Source: CALBPI01 sp039033995
GTDB taxonomy: Bacteria; Pseudomonadota; Gammaproteobacteria; Steroidobacterales; Woeseiaceae
Length of the DNA stretch: 64,000 nucleotides
Assembly: GCA_039033995.1 (NCBI GenBank)
Contig: JBCCBP010000018.1
Span: 1-64,000 of the forward strand
Direction of reading: 5' to 3'
The translations under genes and the position numbers were made by a program. The notes under the pieces are model-generated. The model was not told the DNA's origin, did not search any database, and worked only from the letters and a program-made list of their open reading frames with translations. This document shows, piece after piece, positions 53,561-62,298 of this stretch. How positions within the stretch are numbered: the first letter of the stretch is position 1; every line of letters starts with the position of its first letter.

Positions 53561-54102
53561 TGGGTCCGCACGGAGAAGTACGGATGCGTTTGACGCGTTC
53601 GTTGGCAATAACGACCGCGTCGGTTGCCTGATATTTGCGTGGCTAGTCGTTGCGCGGATTTGCTGGCGCTGTTGGCAGATGGAGGCCAGCACTTGCAGCG
53701 GCTCTGAATCATGCCCTATCGCGACGTGCCCTCGCGGCGATGACTAAGCCTAGCAGTCCCCACGGTGTCGTCCACCCAAATTAGCGATCATAATCGATAT
53801 TTAACTTTAGGATTCTGCCCTTTCTCATTGTTTTAAATAATAATACTTTGGGCAAAAAAATCGTAGTAAGCGGCTAGAGGCGCCAGCGCGAAGTTGCCAT
53901 TGTGACCTCATATTGCGCCGCACCGGTTGTCTAAAATACGTCCCAAACCGATGGTTTGGTGACCTGCCCGCTTGTCTGGCTCGCCATGGTCGGCGACAAT
54001 ACCCGGCTGAACGGCGACATACCGGTACTTGGCACCGGTGCCGCCGATCTACCTGAATTAGCGTAACAAAGCGGCTGTTCGCAGCTGTATCAGGAGCACA
54101 CC
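53561..54102. promoter_or_regulatory. Divergent noncoding region, aminotransferase leader and etfBA promoter
   Basis: About 540 bases without a convincing gene. It holds the upstream leader of the aminotransferase (minus), an AT-rich core at about 53779-53880 suitable for divergent promoters, a perfect 7-bp hairpin CCAAACC-GAT-GGTTTGG (53943-53959) and a 12-bp palindrome GGCACCGGTGCC (54031-54042). The palindrome lies about 60 nt before etfB and could be an operator. Confidence 0.45.
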
Positions 54103-54852
54103 TTGGACAAGATATTAGTGGGACTCAAGCGAGTTGTAGATTACAACGTGCGGATCCGCGTCAAAGGCGACGGCAGCGGCATCGAAACAGATGGCGTCAA
54201 GATGTCGATCAACCCGTTCGACGAAATCGCGCTCGAAGAAGCGCTGCGCATTAAGGAGCGCGGTGAGGCTTCGGAGGTCGTTGTCGTCTCCATCGGGACC
54301 AGCGAATCTCAGCAACAGCTTCGAACCGGCCTGGCTATGGGCGCTGACCGCGCCATCCTGTTAGAAACCGATAGCGCAGTCGACCCGTTGTCTGCCGCCA
54401 AGGCGTTCGTCAAATTGATTGAGGACGAATCTCCTGGTCTCGTGATCCTCGGTAAACAAGCCATCGACAACGACAACAATCAAACCGGGCAGATGATCGC
54501 AGCGCTGTGGCAGCGCCCGCAGGCAACATTTGCCTCTGAGGTAGCCCTGGATGGCGACACTGCGAAAGTCACGCGCGAAGTGGATGCCGGACTGGAAACG
54601 ATCGAGGTCGACCTTCCCGCCGTCGTGACCGTCGATCTTCGATTGAACGAACCGCGCTACGTGAAACTGCCCGATATCATGAAGGCAAAGAAAAAGCCGT
54701 TGGATACCAAGCCGTTCGCCGAACTGGGCATCGCCATTGACGATGCATTCACAACAACCGCCTATGCACCGCCGGAACAACGCAGCAAAGGCATCATGGT
54801 CGAAGATACGGCAGCACTGGTTAGCGCGCTGAAAGATAAAGGACTCCTGTAA
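54103..54852 (+). CDS. etfB: Electron transfer flavoprotein subunit beta
   Basis: A 249-residue protein starting with TTG and AGGAG 7 nt upstream. KILVGLKRVVDYNVRIRVK, INPFDEIALEEALRIKE, the conserved LLETD then VILGKQAIDNDNNQTGQ (AMP binding) and VTVDLRLNEPRYVKLPDIMKAKKKP are diagnostic of EtfB. With EtfA it carries electrons from acyl-CoA dehydrogenases to ETF-ubiquinone oxidoreductase. Its stop overlaps the etfA ATG by 1 nt. An acyl-CoA dehydrogenase is encoded 4 kb away. Confidence 0.96.
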   Translation: MDKILVGLKRVVDYNVRIRVKGDGSGIETDGVKMSINPFDEIALEEALRIKERGEASEVVVVSIGTSESQQQLRTGLAMGADRAILLETDSAVDPLSAAKAFVKLIEDESPGLVILGKQAIDNDNNQTGQMIAALWQRPQATFASEVALDGDTAKVTREVDAGLETIEVDLPAVVTVDLRLNEPRYVKLPDIMKAKKKPLDTKPFAELGIAIDDAFTTTAYAPPEQRSKGIMVEDTAALVSALKDKGLL

Positions 54853-55793
54853 TGAGCAATATTCTGATTATCGGTGAGCACAGCGAGGGTTCACTCAACG
54901 CTGCAGTCGCCAAATGCGTTGCCTGCGCATCATCTATCTCCGGCGCAGAGATCCATGTCATGGTGCTGGGCGATGATGTCGCGGCGATCGCGGCGCAAGC
55001 CGCCGCTCTCGAAGGCGTCAGCAAGGTGTTGACCGTAGAAGCCGCACACAACGCAGCACCGTTGGCAGCAGTGCTGGCACCTCAAATCGCTGAGCTTGCC
55101 GCCGACTATGATTACGTGTTTGGGCCATCGACGACATTCGGCAAAGATCTCGTGCCGCGCGTAGCCGCATTGCTCGACGTCAATCAGTTGTCTGACATTA
55201 TGGACGTGGTTGACGCACGCACTTTCAAACGCCCGATCTACGCTGGCAATGCGATTACAACCGTATCTGTCAAACCCGACTATAAAGTGGTCGCGACAGT
55301 GCGAGCCGCATCTTATAAAGCGGTTGGAGATCAAACGCCGGCGCCGGTGGAAGCGTTTGCTTGTACCGCAGAAACACCGGACCACAGCCGTTTCGTCTCT
55401 GTTCAAACAGGCAGTTCGGATCGTCCGGACCTACAAACCGCGCCCAAAGTTGTTTCGGGCGGACGGGCGCTGGGCAGCGAAGAGAATTTCAAGATTATTT
55501 TCGATCTGGCGGACAAGCTCGGTGCTGGTGTTGGCGCCTCTCGCGCCGCGGTGGACGCAGGTTATGTCCCGAATGAACTACAGGTTGGGCAAACCGGAAA
55601 GATCATCGCGCCTGAGCTCTACATTGCGATCGGCATCTCGGGCGCTATCCAGCACCTGACCGGCATCAAGGATGCCGGTACCATTGTTGCGATCAACAAG
55701 GACGAAGATGCTCCGATTTTCGAGGTGGCAGATATCGGACTCGTTGGCGACTTGTTCAAGGTCATTCCTGAGCTGGAAGCCGCTCTCGGCTAA
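54852..55793 (+). CDS. etfA: Electron transfer flavoprotein subunit alpha
   Basis: A 313-residue protein. The C-terminal FAD domain shows VVSGGRALGSEENFKIIFDLADKLGAGVGASRAAVDAGYV and GQTGKIIAPELYIAIGISGAIQH split in order, then INKDEDAPIFEVADIGLVGDLFKVIPEL, the EtfA signature. The N-terminal domain covers residues 1-190. Translationally coupled to etfB, and followed at once by a strong terminator. Confidence 0.96.
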   Translation: MSNILIIGEHSEGSLNAAVAKCVACASSISGAEIHVMVLGDDVAAIAAQAAALEGVSKVLTVEAAHNAAPLAAVLAPQIAELAADYDYVFGPSTTFGKDLVPRVAALLDVNQLSDIMDVVDARTFKRPIYAGNAITTVSVKPDYKVVATVRAASYKAVGDQTPAPVEAFACTAETPDHSRFVSVQTGSSDRPDLQTAPKVVSGGRALGSEENFKIIFDLADKLGAGVGASRAAVDAGYVPNELQVGQTGKIIAPELYIAIGISGAIQHLTGIKDAGTIVAINKDEDAPIFEVADIGLVGDLFKVIPELEAALG

Positions 55794-55817
55794 CCGTCTG
55801 CGGGCAGCGCGGACACA

Positions 55818-55849
55818 GGCGCCACACCGGAAGGTGTGGCGCCTTTTTT
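55818..55849 (+). terminator. Rho-independent terminator after etfBA
   Basis: An 11-bp stem GGCGCCACACC / GGTGTGGCGCC with a GGAA loop is followed by six T residues, 25 nt past the etfA stop. On the opposite strand no T-run follows, so it serves etfBA only. Confidence 0.9.
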
Positions 55850-56492
55850 ATTGCATCAATGGAATGGCGAGCAAAACAGCGCACAAACTCCCAGCGACGA
55901 ACGGACGAAATCGCCGCATGAGTCGTTTCAGGGTCGCTTCGCGAGTCGGGTGTGTCCCATGGCCAACGATGTGCTCTGCAACGACCAATGCGCCTCGCAA
56001 ATAGCCGCGTCCAGCCAGAAAAAAACCGAACATCAACGCCAGTAATAGCGCACCGACCGCATAGTTATGAACGAGCTGCCACGAGATCTGTCGAACTGCG
56101 ATGACACCAAGTGCGGCTAACGCCATGGCAATCAAGATAGCGCCCACGTTCTCCGCGCGACGTAGCAGACGCCGCCCTGGCAGCTCCCGAAATAATAACG
56201 TAATGACGACGAGCACCAGATAGCCCAGGCCAAAAATCGCCAAGAGCGGCTTGAGTGGGATACTGCGCATAAAGGGGAATCGATCATAGTCGCCGAACGA
56301 CAAACCACCGGCAAGTAACATCAGCGTCAGACATACCAGCAAGACGCTGTTAGTCACTCGCATACGTAGCGCCACCCGCTGGCGCTCACGCAGGGCACGT
56401 GTGTGCTGCGTCAGCCAGATCGAGTCGACCATCAGTCGCAGCGCCGCAACACACCAAGCCAGTGCGGCAAGCAACCCGAACCAAACCAACAT
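55848..56492 (-). CDS. Hypothetical multi-pass membrane protein
   Basis: A 214-residue protein of about five or six hydrophobic helices (LVWFGLLAALAWCVAALRLMV; LLVCLTLMLLAGGLSFG; LLAIFGLGYLVLVVITLLF; ILIAMALAALGVIAVR; AVGALLLALMFGFFLAG; FVAGSLCAVLLAIPL), with basic loops between. I recognise no family and can assign no function. The codon pattern resembles its neighbours. The stop sits beside the etfA terminator and the gene lies 36 nt from the peroxiredoxin stop, so the two may be co-transcribed. Confidence 0.7.
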   Translation of the reverse strand: MLVWFGLLAALAWCVAALRLMVDSIWLTQHTRALRERQRVALRMRVTNSVLLVCLTLMLLAGGLSFGDYDRFPFMRSIPLKPLLAIFGLGYLVLVVITLLFRELPGRRLLRRAENVGAILIAMALAALGVIAVRQISWQLVHNYAVGALLLALMFGFFLAGRGYLRGALVVAEHIVGHGTHPTREATLKRLMRRFRPFVAGSLCAVLLAIPLMQ

Positions 56493-56528
56493 GCGATGAA
56501 ACGCTTATCGGGCGTTGATACGCGTCGC

Positions 56529-57011
56529 TCAGAGCTGCTCGAGTACGGCCTCTGCCGCGCTGACCTTGAACTCCCCAGGCCCCTCTACGGCAACGATGGT
56601 CGCTTTGCCATCATCGACGACAATCGCGAAGCGCTGCCCACGAATACCCATCCCGAATCCAGACCCATCCATTTCAAGGCCTAAGGCCTTGCTGTAATCG
56701 CCGTTGCCATCCGCCAACATAACAACACTGTCGCCGACAGAACGTGACTTACCCCAGGCGTCCATTACGAACACGTCATTCACGGCCATACAAGCCACCG
56801 TATCAACGCCTTTGTCGATAAACGCTTGTGCATGATCAACGTAACCGGGCAGGTGATTCATCGAGCAGGTCGGCGTAAACGCACCGGGGACCGAGAACAA
56901 TACGACTCGCTTGCCGGCAAAAAGCTGCTCTGTCGTCATTTGTCCCGGACCATTTTCTGTCATTACACCGAAACCGCCTTCCGGCATTGTGTCGCCTACT
57001 TGAATTGCCAT
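56529..57011 (-). CDS. Peroxiredoxin (Prx5 family)
   Basis: A 160-residue thiol peroxidase. The peroxidatic Cys49 lies in VPGAFTPTCSMNHLPG, the Prx5 active-site motif, with the conserved Arg in IRGQRFAIVVDDG. No clear resolving Cys is present in the C-terminal part, so it probably works as a 1-Cys enzyme with glutathione or a thioredoxin-type reductant. It reduces hydroperoxides in the cytoplasm. The ATG at 57011 follows AGGGAGC-type sequence upstream. Confidence 0.92.
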   Translation of the reverse strand: MAIQVGDTMPEGGFGVMTENGPGQMTTEQLFAGKRVVLFSVPGAFTPTCSMNHLPGYVDHAQAFIDKGVDTVACMAVNDVFVMDAWGKSRSVGDSVVMLADGNGDYSKALGLEMDGSGFGMGIRGQRFAIVVDDGKATIVAVEGPGEFKVSAAEAVLEQL

Positions 57012-57109
57012 GAGATTAATTGCTCCCTGATTGAAATGAAAATTGTCAAAGGCGCCGAAAAGCGCCGCTGAACTCCGAGCATGACGCGAACAAAAACGCG
57101 AGGTCGTCG

Positions 57110-58036
57110 CTACACGGCTGCTAGGCCAATGCTGCCTGGAAAATTACCGGCCTTCGGTAACATGGCCGGGACATCATGCTCCAGCACATCCGTAAGCCAT
57201 CGACTGATCGCCATGATGGCGTCCAGATCGATACCGGTTTCAAAACCGGATCGATGCAACAGGTACAGCAAATCGTCCGACGCGATATTGCCGGTTGCAG
57301 CGGGTGCAAAGGGGCAACCGCCTATGCCACCAATACTGGCGTCCAGCGCCGTAACACCAGCCGCGACTGCCGCTGCTGCATTGGCAATCCCTGTGTTTCG
57401 CGTATTGTGAAAATGGCAACGCAGCGGCACGTTTGGCAGCACGTCACGCAATCGCGCCACCAGTCGTGTGACTTGCGCTGGGACCCCGACACCAATGCTA
57501 TCGGCCAACGCCAACTCATCGGGTTCGGCCGCCGCGACAGCCTTGGCGATATCTACCACTCGATCCTCACTGACATCACCCTCAAAAGGACATCCGAATG
57601 CCGCGGAAATAGTGACACCGGCACGAATTCCAGCGGACTTGGCTTGCGCTGCGATGGCCAACCAGTCGTCGATCGATTGTGCAGTCGGTACACCCTGATT
57701 ACGCTGGTTATAGGTGTCGCTCGCCACGACAGGCATTGTGATTTCATCAACGCCCGCGGCCTTTGCGCGGTCAAAACCGCGCTGGTTGAGCACCAAGCCT
57801 ATGTAGTCAACGTCTTCACGCGCGGGCAACAACGCCATCAGGGCCTCCGCATCGGCCATCTGCGGTACTCGTTTTGGGTGAACGAAACTCGTCACTTCGA
57901 TGCGACGTACGCCAGCGTCGATCGCTCGGGTAATCAGGGTCGCCTTTTGCTCCGTCGACAAAAGCTTCGGCTCAGACTGTAGACCGTCGCGCGGACTGAC
58001 CTCGACGACACTGATTGGGGGTTGCTCCTGAATCAT
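57110..58036 (-). CDS. mvaB: Hydroxymethylglutaryl-CoA lyase
   Basis: A 308-residue TIM-barrel lyase. VVEVSPRDGLQSEPKLL starts the HMGL-like domain, VEVTSFVHPKRVPQMAD (with an internal variation, RIEVTSFV) is the substrate and metal site, FHNTRNTGIANAAAAVAAG carries the metal-binding histidines, and GGIGGCPFAPAATGNIASDDLLYLL is the catalytic Cys loop. It splits HMG-CoA to acetyl-CoA and acetoacetate, the last step of leucine breakdown. It is divergent from the acyl-CoA dehydrogenase gene. Confidence 0.93.
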   Translation of the reverse strand: MIQEQPPISVVEVSPRDGLQSEPKLLSTEQKATLITRAIDAGVRRIEVTSFVHPKRVPQMADAEALMALLPAREDVDYIGLVLNQRGFDRAKAAGVDEITMPVVASDTYNQRNQGVPTAQSIDDWLAIAAQAKSAGIRAGVTISAAFGCPFEGDVSEDRVVDIAKAVAAAEPDELALADSIGVGVPAQVTRLVARLRDVLPNVPLRCHFHNTRNTGIANAAAAVAAGVTALDASIGGIGGCPFAPAATGNIASDDLLYLLHRSGFETGIDLDAIMAISRWLTDVLEHDVPAMLPKAGNFPGSIGLAAV

Positions 58037-58151
58037 CCGCAGATGCTATCAGAAATTGGTCGGACACTGGTTCGACTCCGTGTTTTGTTGCATTGCACCA
58101 AATTTGAATCTCGATTAAAATTGCAGGGATAAACATTAAGGAGCCCGATTC

Positions 58152-59315
58152 ATGCGATTTGAATTAACCGAAGAGCAGCAAATGATCCAGGCGGCAGCGA
58201 GAGATTTCGCTCAAAGCGAAATTGTTCCGGTTGCGGCAGAGTTTGATGCTTCCGGTCAGTTCCCTGTCGCGACAATCGCAAAGGCAGGAGAACTTGGCTT
58301 CATGGGCATCGAAGTGCCGACGGAATTCGGTGGCGCAGGACTCGACGCGATCTCCTACGCGCTTATGCTCGAGGAAATTGCGGCAGCAGATGGCGCCCAC
58401 AGCACCATTATTTCGGTGAACAATTCGCTCTATAGCAATGGCATCCTGGGCTTCGGCACCGACGATCAAAAGCGACAGTTCGTGACACCCGTCGCGACCG
58501 GCGAAGCGATTGGTGCCTATGCGTTGACAGAACCGCAGTCCGGTTCCGACTCAAGCAACATGCGCTCCCGCGCGGTGCTTTCAGCAGATGGCAGCCACTA
58601 TGTGATTAACGCCAAAAAATCCTGGATCACCTCCGGTCCTGTGGCCAAGTTTGTTGTTGTGTTTGCAATGACCGACCCTGACGCCGGCGCCCGGGGCGTT
58701 TCGGCATTCGTTGTGGATACCGACCAACCCGGATTCAGCCGCGGTAAGACAGAACCAAAACTGGGTATACGGGCCTCCGCTACTTGCGAGATCGAGCTGA
58801 CGGATTATCGGTGCCCGGTCGAACATCGCCTGGGCGAAGAAGGCGAAGGATTCAAGATTGCGATGACCGTGCTGGATGCCGGTCGCATCGGCATCGCGGC
58901 GCAAGCGATAGGAATCGCTCGGGCCGCCTATGAAGCCAGCGTGCAGTACGCGCAAGAGCGTATCGCATTTGGCGCACCCATCGGCTCTTTCCAGATGAAC
59001 CAGGCAAAGATCGCCGACATGAAGACCCGTCTCGAGGCAGCACGGTTACTCACGCTGCAAGCCGCCTGGTCAAAAGACGCGGCCAAAAAGTCCGGACGAC
59101 GGAATACGCTGAACGCCAGCATGGCCAAGTTGTATGCGTCAGAAGCAGCAATGTTTATCACGCATGCTGCGGTCCAGATGCATGGCGGTATGGGTTACAG
59201 CAAAGAGCTTCCCGTCGAGCGCTATTTCCGCGATGCGAAGATCACCGAGATTTATGAAGGCACGAGTGAAATCCAGCGTATGGTGATTGCGCGCGCTGAG
59301 ACAGGCCTACGCTAA
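58152..59315 (+). CDS. Acyl-CoA dehydrogenase
   Basis: A 387-residue flavoenzyme. FELTEEQQMIQAAARDFA starts the N-terminal helical domain; AYALTEPQSGSDSSNMRS and WITSGPVAKFVVVFA line the FAD/acyl site; the C-terminal domain has ERIAFGAPIGSFQMNQAKIADM, MHGGMGYSKELPVERYFRDAKI and the catalytic Glu in IYEGTSEIQRMVIAR. It oxidises short- or branched-chain acyl-CoA and passes electrons to the ETF encoded nearby. The HMG-CoA lyase neighbour hints at branched-chain catabolism. AAGGAGCC lies before the ATG. Confidence 0.93.
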   Translation: MRFELTEEQQMIQAAARDFAQSEIVPVAAEFDASGQFPVATIAKAGELGFMGIEVPTEFGGAGLDAISYALMLEEIAAADGAHSTIISVNNSLYSNGILGFGTDDQKRQFVTPVATGEAIGAYALTEPQSGSDSSNMRSRAVLSADGSHYVINAKKSWITSGPVAKFVVVFAMTDPDAGARGVSAFVVDTDQPGFSRGKTEPKLGIRASATCEIELTDYRCPVEHRLGEEGEGFKIAMTVLDAGRIGIAAQAIGIARAAYEASVQYAQERIAFGAPIGSFQMNQAKIADMKTRLEAARLLTLQAAWSKDAAKKSGRRNTLNASMAKLYASEAAMFITHAAVQMHGGMGYSKELPVERYFRDAKITEIYEGTSEIQRMVIARAETGLR

Positions 59316-59374
59316 CATCGCCATCACCGTCGCACGCACGAACCGGCGCGACGATGGATCGGAAAGCGGAGTGA

Positions 59375-59695
59375 CTAGAGGTCGTTCTGTGCGACGTGAA
59401 CGACGAGACCGTCCATGTCTTCTGTGATTTCGATCTGGCAGGTCAATCGACTGTTGTCTTTCCGGTCGTAAGCGGCATCTAGCATGCTGTCTTCCATGTC
59501 ATCCATCTCGGGCAACTTGCCTTGCCATGCGGGATCGACGTAACTATGGCAGGTCGCGCAAGCGCAAGCGCCGCCACACTCTGCCAGAATACCGTCAATA
59601 CCATTGTTGATGGCAGCTTCCATTACCGTGTAGCCAACGTCGGCCTGAACTTCTTTTCGATTGTCGTCCTGATCGACGAACACAATGGTTGGCAT
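59375..59695 (-). CDS. [2Fe-2S] ferredoxin, adrenodoxin/putidaredoxin-like
   Basis: A 106-residue ferredoxin. The cluster ligands are Cys40, Cys46 and Cys49 in AECGGACACATCHSYV, and Cys86 in RLTCQIEI, the C-x5-C-x2-C-x36-C spacing of the putidaredoxin/adrenodoxin group. EMDDMEDSMLD is the acidic partner-binding helix. Such ferredoxins feed cytochrome P450s or other oxygenases; no such partner lies in the window. Convergent with the acyl-CoA dehydrogenase. Confidence 0.92.
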   Translation of the reverse strand: MPTIVFVDQDDNRKEVQADVGYTVMEAAINNGIDGILAECGGACACATCHSYVDPAWQGKLPEMDDMEDSMLDAAYDRKDNSRLTCQIEITEDMDGLVVHVAQNDL

Positions 59696-59754
59696 ACTCT
59701 ATCTCCAATCACAAACCATAAACGAATTGGGGGCGATACCCATATTTTCAATGC

Positions 59755-59784
59755 AAAAAAAATGGTGGGCAAAAGCCCACCATT
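59755..59784 (-). terminator. Rho-independent terminator of the TonB operon (minus strand)
   Basis: A perfect 10-bp stem AATGGTGGGC / GCCCACCATT with a 4-nt loop is followed on the minus strand by a run of T residues. It lies about 20 nt past the stop of the TPR gene and should end the ttpC-exbB-exbD-tonB-TPR transcript. Confidence 0.9.
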
Positions 59785-59805
59785 TTCGAGTTAACCTGTA
59801 GCCCC

Positions 59806-61188
59806 TTACGGTGCGGCGTCAGCAGCGGGTTCCTCGGTCGTGCTGTCGTCACCGCTTTCTTCGGCTTCCGGTTCAGGCGCCGCGTCGCGACGTGCTTGTT
59901 GGCGCGCGATACGCAGTTGCTCCAAGCGCGCTTCGTCAGACTCGATCACCTTGATCCACTGGCGGCCCAGCGTGGCACTGCGCTCATCGTTCGTCGCCTT
60001 ACGAAACTCCTGTTTGGCCGCGCTCAGGCGGTTCAAGTTGTACAAGCACATGCCGACCGTGATGTTGCTGTCCGACGGACGTTGTAGCCCGCCTTTACGA
60101 ATACTGGATCGGCCCGCATCCACACACTCCGAGTACTGATCCGTATTCAGATAAGAAATCGCCAGGCGAGCATCCAGATCACCATCAGAGCTCAGGCGGG
60201 CCGCTTCGCGCAACGCGGGAATCGCTTTCATATCTTCCGCAGCAAGCGCCCATGCCTGAGAGAGCAGACGGTAGTTCTTGGCGTCTTTGCCAATCGATCC
60301 GCTGTTCATGCCCTCTTCCAGCACAACGGCGGCCTTGTAAGGCACTTCACCCTGCAAGTACAGCTGTGCCATCGTGACCAGCTCGGACTCGGTACTCAGG
60401 ACACCTGCGGTGTACATCGCCTCGTAAACAGACAGCATATTGCGCTCTTCGTCGAGTTCCGAGAAGATCCCGCCGAGTGCCATCCAATACGACTTCTTGG
60501 GCCAACCCGCAATCAGCAGTTTCAGTGTGTCACGGACACAACGATAGTCCTCGATTTGGTAACACGCGTAGTACTTGAGGTTGTACCAGTCTTCTTTGAT
60601 TTCTGTGCCGCGGCGTGTTGCTTCCGCAATCGCTGTATTCAATGGCGAAATCATCTTTTGGAACTGCCCGATTTGCGAGTATGCCTGCGCCAATAACACA
60701 TAAGGCTCAGGTGGCGGATTATTCGCTTCAGCGAACCAACGATCCAGATATTCAATCGTTTTCTGGTAGTTTTCCTGCGTCGCATACAACTGCGCGACGG
60801 TGTAGATCGTCTGTGTCCGCATCTGCGGTTCAACTTCCGGAATATCGATCAGCTCCTGATAGGAGCGAATCGCACAGTTGACATCGCCGCTGCTATAGCA
60901 AATGAAGCCTTTGAAGTTGAGCACGTTGCCACGTTCAAAAGACGTCAGTTCATCCCGCAACAGGCCATCGATGATCCGACCTGCACCGGCGAAGTCCTCG
61001 GCATCAACCGCCTCCTGCGCTTTGGTCAGCTTGTCGTAGACCGCTTTCGATAGGGCCTCCGCTTTCTTGGTCTCACGCTGCGGTGGCTCATCGTCTTGTG
61101 CCAGCGCGGCCGTTGAGCCCAGCATCATTGCGGCCACACTCATCGCAATGAATGCACGTCGCATCAGGCCGAATGTAAATCTAGTCAT
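59806..61188 (-). CDS. TPR-repeat periplasmic protein of the TonB2-type operon
   Basis: About 460 residues with a signal peptide ending near AALAQ. TPR-like helices run through the body (for example ERGNVLNFKGFICYSSGDVNCAIRSYQELI; TIYTVAQLYATQENYQKTIEYLDRWF split in order), and the C-terminus is acidic and disordered (EAEESGDDSTTEEPAADAAP). It matches the TPR protein encoded after tonB in Vibrio-type TonB2 loci, which is needed for full TonB2 function. The ATG at 61188 begins the signal peptide; six more codons upstream are possible. It is the last gene of the operon. Confidence 0.85.
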   Translation of the reverse strand: MTRFTFGLMRRAFIAMSVAAMMLGSTAALAQDDEPPQRETKKAEALSKAVYDKLTKAQEAVDAEDFAGAGRIIDGLLRDELTSFERGNVLNFKGFICYSSGDVNCAIRSYQELIDIPEVEPQMRTQTIYTVAQLYATQENYQKTIEYLDRWFAEANNPPPEPYVLLAQAYSQIGQFQKMISPLNTAIAEATRRGTEIKEDWYNLKYYACYQIEDYRCVRDTLKLLIAGWPKKSYWMALGGIFSELDEERNMLSVYEAMYTAGVLSTESELVTMAQLYLQGEVPYKAAVVLEEGMNSGSIGKDAKNYRLLSQAWALAAEDMKAIPALREAARLSSDGDLDARLAISYLNTDQYSECVDAGRSSIRKGGLQRPSDSNITVGMCLYNLNRLSAAKQEFRKATNDERSATLGRQWIKVIESDEARLEQLRIARQQARRDAAPEPEAEESGDDSTTEEPAADAAP

Positions 61189-61233
61189 GCTCGCTACCCT
61201 TGCCAACGAAGAACGGTCGCCGGCAGATCAAAG

Positions 61234-61833
61234 TTATTTCTGCAGTTCGAATCGAATGCGCGTTTCCACACCTGGCACTTCCACCGGTTGTCCATCGACG
61301 ACCCGAGGCTTGTACTTGAATTTCAGTACCGCATTGGTGGCCGCTCGATTGAATAGGCTACTGGTCGAGTAAGTCACAGTCGGATCTTTAACGGTACCGG
61401 ATGTGGTTACCGTAAACATCATGTCCACATAGCCTTCGAGACCGCGCGACAGCGCGCGGTTCGGATACACCGGTGCGACCCGAACGATCGGCAGGTACTC
61501 ACCATCGGAATAGCTCAGAGAGCCAGGCCCCGCGATGTCCGTGCCCGTGCTCACTGTCGGTGCGCGCACGCCGATGGTCGCGACGTCAGGATTGACGTTA
61601 TCCATCGGTGGTGGCGGCACGTCGGGTGGCGGCGTTTCCGGCTTTTGCGGTTTCTCCGGCTTGCGCTCCTCGCGGTTGACCACTTCCTGCGGTGGCACGC
61701 GCACGAAGTCGAGCATTTGACGATCGCGCGGGTCTTGTAATACCTGCTCACCACTTTCGATCAGGAAGTTCATCAAAAACAGTAGAAAGCTGGTTACCAC
61801 TGCGCCGGACACCAATCCGATGAGATATCTCAT
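61234..61833 (-). CDS. tonB2: TonB family energy transducer (TonB2-type)
   Basis: A 199-residue protein with one N-terminal membrane helix (LVSGAVVTSFLLFLMNFLI), a short Pro/Lys linker (EKPQKPETPPPDVPPPP), and a C-terminal TonB domain (VRVAPVYPNRALSRGLEGYVDMMFTVTTSGTV; KFKYKPRVVDGQPVEVPGVETRIRFEL). Its short linker and the tail are typical of TonB2-type proteins rather than long classical TonB. It contacts TonB-dependent outer-membrane transporters. Confidence 0.92.
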   Translation of the reverse strand: MRYLIGLVSGAVVTSFLLFLMNFLIESGEQVLQDPRDRQMLDFVRVPPQEVVNREERKPEKPQKPETPPPDVPPPPMDNVNPDVATIGVRAPTVSTGTDIAGPGSLSYSDGEYLPIVRVAPVYPNRALSRGLEGYVDMMFTVTTSGTVKDPTVTYSTSSLFNRAATNAVLKFKYKPRVVDGQPVEVPGVETRIRFELQK

Positions 61834-61866
61834 GTGCCTTTCCTCTTACTCAATGATCGCCACTAC

Positions 61867-62277
61867 TTATTGATTCGCAGCTAACGAAACATTCTCAACG
61901 CCGGCCTCGCGTGCCGCATTCATGACTGTCACAAGCGTCTCATTGTTCGACTTCTTGTCGGCCTGAATGACGACGGATCCCTTCGGATTCTCAGCGTGCA
62001 GGCGTTCAATGTTGGCGCGTACCGCACGTGGGTCGATACGTCGACGGTCAATCCAGATCTCATTCGTATCACCAATGGCGACCAGAATGTTCGCATCATC
62101 AACCTTGTTAGCTGTTGGTGCATCCGGACGGTTAACGTCCAACCCGGTTTCCTTGATAAACGATGCCGTGACGATAAAGAAGATGAGCATAATGAAGACG
62201 ACGTCCAGCATGGGCGTCAAATCAATCGCGCTTTCTTCCTCTTCAACTGCGCCGATGGCGCCATTTGATTTACGCAT
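61867..62277 (-). CDS. exbD2: Biopolymer transport protein ExbD (TonB2-type)
   Basis: A 136-residue protein with one transmembrane helix (LDVVFIMLIFFIVTASFI) carrying the ionisable Asp in DLTPMLDVVFI, used for proton-driven motion, then a periplasmic domain with VVIQADKKSNNETLVTVMNAAREAG. It works with the ExbB protein encoded 21 nt upstream. Confidence 0.94.
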   Translation of the reverse strand: MRKSNGAIGAVEEEESAIDLTPMLDVVFIMLIFFIVTASFIKETGLDVNRPDAPTANKVDDANILVAIGDTNEIWIDRRRIDPRAVRANIERLHAENPKGSVVIQADKKSNNETLVTVMNAAREAGVENVSLAANQ

Positions 62278-62298
62278 GTTGCGTTCCTCTATATTTAC

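Noticed and set aside
53465..53692. N-terminal extension of the aminotransferase to 53692
   Set aside because: The extra residues show no family match and the frame would be read through an intrinsic terminator; the ATG at 53464 fits the domain start.
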